A stretch of 36,281 bases of DNA from an uncultured Prevotellaceae bacterium (GTDB lineage Bacteria; Bacteroidota; Bacteroidia; Bacteroidales; Bacteroidaceae): the NCBI GenBank assembly GCA_900314715.1, contig OMWI01000034.1, forward strand, positions 1-36,281, given 5' to 3'. Position 1 is the first letter of the stretch; each line of letters opens with the position of its first letter. A model generated the notes under the pieces. The model ran no database searches and was not told the origin of the DNA. It saw nothing but the letters and a program-made list of their open reading frames with translations. Positions 32,600-36,281 of the stretch are shown one piece after another. The position numbers were made by a program, and so were the translations under genes.

Positions 32600-35092
32600 T
32601 TAGGACTCTTTCGCCGCTTGAATGTAAGCCAGCAGGATCTTGGCTTTTTCTACATCCTTGTCGTATGCTGCATGGCTCAGCGCTGCCATCCGCTGGTACT
32701 TCTCCAAGCTCTCCTTGGCTTTTTCTTCTGCATCGGCCAGCTCGCCTTTGTCTGCGTGCAATATGGCCATGTTGAAAAGCGTCATGGCGACATCGGGCAT
32801 ATAGGCATCGGGATTCTCCTCAGCCAGCTCTCGGTATTTCTCCAGTGCCTCGCCGTATTCCTTTTCTGCCTCGCCGTAGCGGTTGGTGCTATAGTGCAAG
32901 GCTGCAAGGTTGTTCAGCGTCGTGGCGACATCGGGCATATAGGCATCGGGATTCTTCTCTGCCAGCTCTCGGCGAATCTCCAGTGCCTCGCCGTATTCCT
33001 TTTCTGCCTCGCCGTAGCGGTTGGTGTTACAGTGCAGGATTGCAAGGTTGTTCAGCGTCATGGCGACACGGGGCATATAGGCATCGGGATTCTTCCCTGC
33101 CAGCTCTCGGCGAATCTTCAGTGCCTCGCCGTATTCCTTTTCTGCCTTGTCGTAGCGGTTGGTGTTCTTGTGCAGGACTGCAAGGTTGTTCAGCGTCATG
33201 GCGACATCGGGCATATAGGCATCGGGATTCTTCTCTGCCAGCTCTCGGTATTTCTTCAGTGCCTCGCCGTATTCCTTTTCTGCCTCGCCGTAGCGGATGG
33301 TGTTCCAGTGCAGGTTTGCAAGGTTGTTCAGCGTCGCGGCGACATGGGGCATATAGGCATCTGGATTCTTCTCTGCCAGCTTTCGTCGTATCTTCAGTGC
33401 CTCGCCGAATTCCTTTTCTGCCTCGGCGTAGCGGTTGGTGTTCCTGTGCAGGTTTGCAAGGTTGTTCAGCGTCGTGGCGACATAGGGCATATAGGCATCG
33501 GGATTCTTCTCTGCCAGCTCTCGGTATTTCTCCAACACCTCGCCGTATTCCTCTTCTGCCTCGGCGTAGCGGTTGGTGTTACAGTGAAGGATTGCAAGGT
33601 TGCCCAGCGTCCCAGCGACATCGTCAATGAATTTCCCCGGTTGCTTCTCCTCCAAGGCTTTGTATATTTCCAATGCCTCCAGATAGAAAGGCTCTGCCTC
33701 GCTGAAATGGCAGAGGACATACAACTTTGTACCTATATTATGCAGTCCTGTGGCTTTTGTGTAATCATTGACCTTCTCTTTATCCATCAATTGCAACATC
33801 TTGCCCTTGTTACAGCCATACTCATTCAGTATTTCCATGTATGCAGGCAGGGTTGATTCAAGCAGCCCCAGCAGAGAGTCAATATCCTCTGGATGCAGGA
33901 AGAACCAATACGCCAGAAGGTGCTCGTAGAAGGACTGGTGCGCGAAGCGGAAGCCTTCCTTCGCGTCGTTTGTGAGCAGCGACTGCACGCGCAGGAGATT
34001 CCCTTTGTCGTCAATCCCATGTTCCTTGCACATCGCCTTGTAATCGGCATCATTTAGGTAATTCATCTTATGCTTATACATGTACGCCGCAGTACACAAT
34101 GAGGCATTCAGCAGCTCTTTTTCCTTGGCTTCCTTGGCTTTATCACCCTTTGCCTCTCTTTTTGCCTCTCTTTTTATCCAATTCATGATGACGGCATCGA
34201 GAATCACTTTCATGGTGAGGTTCTTCCTGCCGTGACATTCCTCTAAAATAATGTCAATGTTCGACAGTATCAAAGGCCGCAAGAACACTTCCTTGCAGCT
34301 ATACACCATCTTAATGGCCTCTTCCTTCTTCGAGTTCTCTCCGACTCCGAAATGCTTGACAAGGAATTTTTCTACCTGTTCGCGATTGAAAGGTTCAAGG
34401 ATAAGCTCTTGCCAATACGGAAGTGGGCCAAAGCCACCTCCGCCACCTGGAACTCCTGCCTTGCCGGGCTGGAACTCCTCGCTCTGGAAGAACTGCCTGC
34501 GGCAGCTCACCACCACCCAGGCAAATTCCTCGGTGTCTTTGCCCAGCTGTTCCATGAACTTGCGAGGATTGTTCTCCTGTGTGTTTTCGAGCGAAGCACG
34601 TGCCTCCTCACATTCGTCCAAGGCATCCAAGAGCAGAATGCAGTTACTTCTGTCTTTGAGTGGAATTTCAGCACCTATCCTGTTCATAATATTCTGATAC
34701 CCATTGTTCAGAGTGTATAGTCTGATGTCTTTCGGCATGGAGGATTTTGCGCTGTACTTTTCAATGTACCATTGGTGCAAGTGAGTTAGAGCTGCCGTCT
34801 TGCCCGACCCGATGTCACCCAAAAGACAGATATACCTGGATACTATCGGCCTCTTTTGGATTATCTCTGCAAAATGCTCAAAGAACGGAGACACCTTGCC
34901 GCCCGATTGAACATCCTTGACATTCATGGGAATATAGATGCCATCAAGATAATCTTTGAAATTAGTGTCAAGCTGTTGCTCCTTTTGCTCCTTTGCCTCC
35001 TTCTTTTTCTCCCGTTGCTGAATGATGTAGAGAATAATAGAGACAATAATAGCAAGCAAGCTAAGTATAATAGTAATAGTACCCGTATCCAT
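32600..35092 (-). CDS. Membrane-anchored NACHT NTPase with C-terminal TPR array
   Basis: An 830-aa protein with bacterial NLR-like architecture. A single membrane helix (residues 5-24) is followed by a Lys/Glu-rich linker. The NACHT NTPase starts near 70, with Walker A GDIGSGKT (92-99), Walker B LLLDALDE (153-160) and sensor-like VVVSCRRQF. A Gly-rich loop (PGGGGGFGPLPYW) sits at about 215-227. A helical region, including a Lys/Ala/Glu-rich insertion near 315-330, leads to eight TPR-type units of 46 residues (about 455-810), six of them nearly identical. NACHT proteins in bacteria include antiphage systems, with the C-terminal region as sensor; that role here is inference. No separate effector domain is visible; the N-terminal membrane helix could itself be the effector. 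It stands in an accessory island. Confidence 0.85.
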   Translation of the reverse strand: MDTGTITIILSLLAIIVSIILYIIQQREKKKEAKEQKEQQLDTNFKDYLDGIYIPMNVKDVQSGGKVSPFFEHFAEIIQKRPIVSRYICLLGDIGSGKTAALTHLHQWYIEKYSAKSSMPKDIRLYTLNNGYQNIMNRIGAEIPLKDRSNCILLLDALDECEEARASLENTQENNPRKFMEQLGKDTEEFAWVVVSCRRQFFQSEEFQPGKAGVPGGGGGFGPLPYWQELILEPFNREQVEKFLVKHFGVGENSKKEEAIKMVYSCKEVFLRPLILSNIDIILEECHGRKNLTMKVILDAVIMNWIKREAKREAKGDKAKEAKEKELLNASLCTAAYMYKHKMNYLNDADYKAMCKEHGIDDKGNLLRVQSLLTNDAKEGFRFAHQSFYEHLLAYWFFLHPEDIDSLLGLLESTLPAYMEILNEYGCNKGKMLQLMDKEKVNDYTKATGLHNIGTKLYVLCHFSEAEPFYLEALEIYKALEEKQPGKFIDDVAGTLGNLAILHCNTNRYAEAEEEYGEVLEKYRELAEKNPDAYMPYVATTLNNLANLHRNTNRYAEAEKEFGEALKIRRKLAEKNPDAYMPHVAATLNNLANLHWNTIRYGEAEKEYGEALKKYRELAEKNPDAYMPDVAMTLNNLAVLHKNTNRYDKAEKEYGEALKIRRELAGKNPDAYMPRVAMTLNNLAILHCNTNRYGEAEKEYGEALEIRRELAEKNPDAYMPDVATTLNNLAALHYSTNRYGEAEKEYGEALEKYRELAEENPDAYMPDVAMTLFNMAILHADKGELADAEEKAKESLEKYQRMAALSHAAYDKDVEKAKILLAYIQAAKES
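32787..33614 (-). repeat. Six exact-length 138-bp coding tandem repeats (TPR units)
   Basis: The string GCGAC recurs at 32787, 32925, 33063, 33201, 33339, 33477 and 33615, always 138 bp apart, so six units are complete with no insertion or deletion. Each codes 46 residues of pattern LNNLAxLHxNTNRYxEAEKEYGEAL, then ELAEKNPDAYMPxVAxT. Diverged units flank the array on both sides. Confidence 0.95.
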
Positions 35093-35114
35093 ATCAAATA
35101 AGTATTTCTGCCTG

Positions 35115-35122
35115 CAAATATA
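35115..35122 (-). promoter_or_regulatory. -7 element before the NACHT gene
   Basis: The minus strand reads TATATTTG, a match to TAnnTTTG, 22 bp before the start codon at 35092. No convincing -33 box is seen 19-20 bp upstream. Confidence 0.5.
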
Positions 35123-35189
35123 GATAAAATTCTTGAATTATCAGCCTGTCGTGATAAAATAATTTACTTTTCTTTAGCGAATAGTTTCA

Positions 35190-35333
35190 CTATAATAAAA
35201 CTCTACTTTTTATTTCTCTTAATTGAATGTAATCGTTGATATGATACAACAGCCCCCATTGCTCTTTCCGCTGTTCATCGGAAAGGCCTTCCGTGCAAAG
35301 AGTGAGTTCTATCTTTCTTGTTATCGTGGGCAT
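35190..35333 (-). pseudogene. TnpB-like N-terminal remnant, 47 codons
   Basis: A 47-aa frame opening MPTITRKIELTLCTEG and continuing to LLYHINDYIQ. This resembles the start of TnpB/Cas12-like transposon nucleases of Bacteroidota, in which the N-terminus reads MxTITRKI and continues into a helix. After about residue 37 the likeness ends and a stop follows at codon 48; no remainder of a nuclease is in the window. It keeps its own consensus promoter and lies 98 bp upstream of the NACHT gene on the same strand. It could instead be a small leader frame. Similarity is judged by eye only. Confidence 0.4.
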
Positions 35334-35367
35334 AGCGAGCGTTTAAATCAGTATTGAATATCGTTTG

Positions 35368-35397
35368 CAAAGATACTTTTTTTATCGACATACCCAA
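35368..35397 (-). promoter_or_regulatory. Promoter of the TnpB-like remnant
   Basis: On the minus strand a TTG box (35395-35397), a 19-bp spacer and TATCTTTG (35368-35375) match the Bacteroidota consensus. The start codon at 35333 is 35 bp downstream. Transcripts from here would run on into the NACHT gene unless terminated. Confidence 0.65.
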
Positions 35398-35422
35398 GTG
35401 TAAATCATGATTTGTTAGTGCT

Positions 35423-35735
35423 AAATCTTACAATCTTACAGCTGACAATTAAAATATAGTATAAGTAACAGGCATGGAGTGGGGATGAGAGTAGTATGAA
35501 TAATAGTATGAATGTATGAAAATAAGAATATTTAATAAATATAATAATGATGATAATAATAATATATTCAATGATTAGATAATAATAGAATCAATGATTT
35601 ATAATATATCTTTAATTCTAAATCATTCATCATTCTTCATTATTCTTCATTCTTCATTTATTTCCCCTTCCTTCTCGCTGCTATCGGTTGTAATATATGC
35701 AAAAAAAAACTGTCAGCTGTAAGACTGTAAGATTT
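35423..35735. repeat. 313-bp element bounded by 25-bp inverted repeats
   Basis: The left arm (35423-35447, starting AAATCTTACAATC) and right arm (35711-35735, starting TGTCAGCTGTAAG) are inverted repeats of 25 bp with a single mismatch. Each arm itself contains a near-duplicate CTTACA/TGTAAG motif and the palindrome CAGCTG nearly complete. Between them is very AT-rich DNA with no gene. Resembles a MITE or a structured non-coding element. Confidence 0.7.
35500..35665. repeat. AT-rich simple-sequence tract
   Basis: The left part is built of ATAATAATGATGATAATAAT-type triplets, the right part (about 35620-35660) of ATTCTTCATT-type units whose complement is GAATGAAGAAT. The two parts are partly complementary, so the single strand could fold back. 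No coding potential. Confidence 0.7.
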
Positions 35736-35783
35736 TGCCGTTCTAAGATATTAAAGAAATACTTTAAAAAAGTTGTCTAAATA

Positions 35784-35815
35784 TTTGTGTATATGAAATT
35801 TATTTAGTATCTTTG
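35784..35815 (+). promoter_or_regulatory. Promoter of the HU-like gene
   Basis: TTTG (35784-35787), a 20-bp spacer and TATCTTTG (35808-35815) match the Bacteroidota consensus exactly. The leader to the ATG at 35916 is about 95 nt. Confidence 0.8.
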
Positions 35816-35833
35816 TATTGTCAAAAGGTTAAG

Positions 35834-35880
35834 CCGCTGGCCTTGCGACAATGGGCCCAAAACGTAGTGAAAAGCAGCGG
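35834..35880 (+). promoter_or_regulatory. Structured GC-rich leader of the HU-like gene
   Basis: CCGCTG (35834-35839) pairs with CAGCGG (35875-35880), and an inner GGCC/GGCC pairing (35839-35842 with 35854-35857) is possible. This GC-rich patch stands out within AT-rich surroundings and lies wholly in the 5' untranslated leader, so it may be an RNA element controlling the gene. No known family is recognised. Confidence 0.4.
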
Positions 35881-35915
35881 AAGAGTAAATTAACCACTAA
35901 AAAAACATTAAGATT

Positions 35916-36281
35916 ATGCCTACTTTTTATGTATTGTATCAGAACAAGAACCCCAGAAGTACGACTAAGGATCAATGGTACGCCAAGGCAAAGTGCTTGG
36001 GCTACTGGGACCTCGAGAAACTGGCCGACCACATCCAGGACAACGTAAGCGCAAAGAAATCGGATGTGATTGCCGTGCTCAGGGAACTGGTAGTGGTGAT
36101 GGCGGAGGCCTTCGACGCTGGCTATGGCGTGAAGTTGGACGGTTTCGGTCGCTTCAAGGTGGGTTTGAAGACGAAGCCCGCTGAGGGTCCCGACAAGTTC
36201 TCTGCCTCGAAGAACATCGTGGGTAGTCGCATCAACTTCCAGCCTGAGACGCATTGGAGTGCCGCCGATGGTAACATCCGC
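35916..36281 (+). CDS. HU-related histone-like DNA-binding protein (partial, runs off right edge)
   Basis: 122 codons are visible from ATG 35916, starting MPTFYVLYQNKNPRS; no stop is reached. The middle reads LEKLADHIQDNVSAKKSDVI, then LDGFGRFKVGLKTKP and NIVGSRINFQP, which is the HU/IHF fold in the divergent form common in Bacteroidales, with an extra N-terminal stretch. In these genomes the gene often lies divergent to a VirE/DUF3987 gene, which fits the left side of this island. Expected function: DNA bending or compaction. The C-terminus is not visible. Confidence 0.88.
   Translation, partial: MPTFYVLYQNKNPRSTTKDQWYAKAKCLGYWDLEKLADHIQDNVSAKKSDVIAVLRELVVVMAEAFDAGYGVKLDGFGRFKVGLKTKPAEGPDKFSASKNIVGSRINFQPETHWSAADGNIR

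Noticed and set aside
32787-33614. CRISPR-like array
   Set aside because: The 138-bp units are contiguous coding TPR repeats with no unique spacers and no cas genes nearby.
32618-33856. Long plus-strand open frames (412 and 261 codons) over the TPR repeats
   Set aside because: They are the antisense of the repeat array; one stop-free repeat unit repeated six times makes long frames on the other strand. They show the same period and no signal or family features.
35829-36254. 141-aa minus-strand frame at the right edge
   Set aside because: It is the antisense shadow of the HU-like gene, which has a consensus promoter and clear family motifs.

Overview
The window looks like a chromosome segment of a Prevotella-type member of the Bacteroidales. 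Evidence: Bacteroidota promoters (TTTG, about 19-20 bp, TAnnTTTG, most often TACCTTTG) precede many genes. Family content also fits: DUF4296 and DUF4923 lipoproteins, a C-terminal secretion tail of Prevotella style on a GH10 xylanase, a long LspA, a DksA-like protein without cysteines, and a HU-related histone-like protein. Genus is an inference; no rRNA is present.

Layout. 1-3000: end of a divergent region and a secreted GH10 xylanase with CBM6-like modules (minus). 3351-13197: one long plus-strand run ileS, dksA-like, lspA, DUF4296 lipoprotein, nadC, M23 peptidase, C69 dipeptidase, with gaps of 22 bp or less or 4-bp overlaps, closed by a bidirectional terminator shared with the convergent malic enzyme gene (13288-15588, minus). 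15857-18445: GtrB-like glycosyltransferase plus an AT-rich polytopic DUF6056-like membrane protein, probably a lipid-linked sugar transfer pair. 18585-23022: TetR regulator, HAD phosphatase, MFS transporter, beta-helix lipoprotein, cytidine deaminase. 23143-23359: tRNA-Ser(GCT), tRNA-Glu(CTC) and a terminator. 23394-24988: luxS, a 52-aa membrane peptide and a DUF4923 lipoprotein. 25556-27676: a secreted DUF4091 protein with a dockerin, bracketed by two copies of a 76-bp palindromic repeat.

28054-36281 is an accessory island. On the minus strand it carries a primase/P-loop replication-type protein with a small SSB-like partner, a region dense in TTTTGAT motifs, an unrecognised 386-aa helical protein, and a membrane-anchored NACHT NTPase with C-terminal TPRs. 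The TPRs are encoded by six exact 138-bp units, and their sequences differ mainly at a few fixed positions. Upstream of the NACHT gene lie a 47-aa TnpB-like N-terminal remnant with an intact promoter, a 313-bp element bounded by 25-bp inverted repeats, and then a divergent HU-like gene that runs off the right edge.

The most promising candidate for an undescribed system is the NACHT-TPR protein with its 386-aa neighbour, interpreted here (inference) as a bacterial NLR-type defence or allorecognition module with a diversifying sensor. A second notable point is the essential IleRS, whose HIGH motif is GIHH, the arrangement linked to strong mupirocin resistance.
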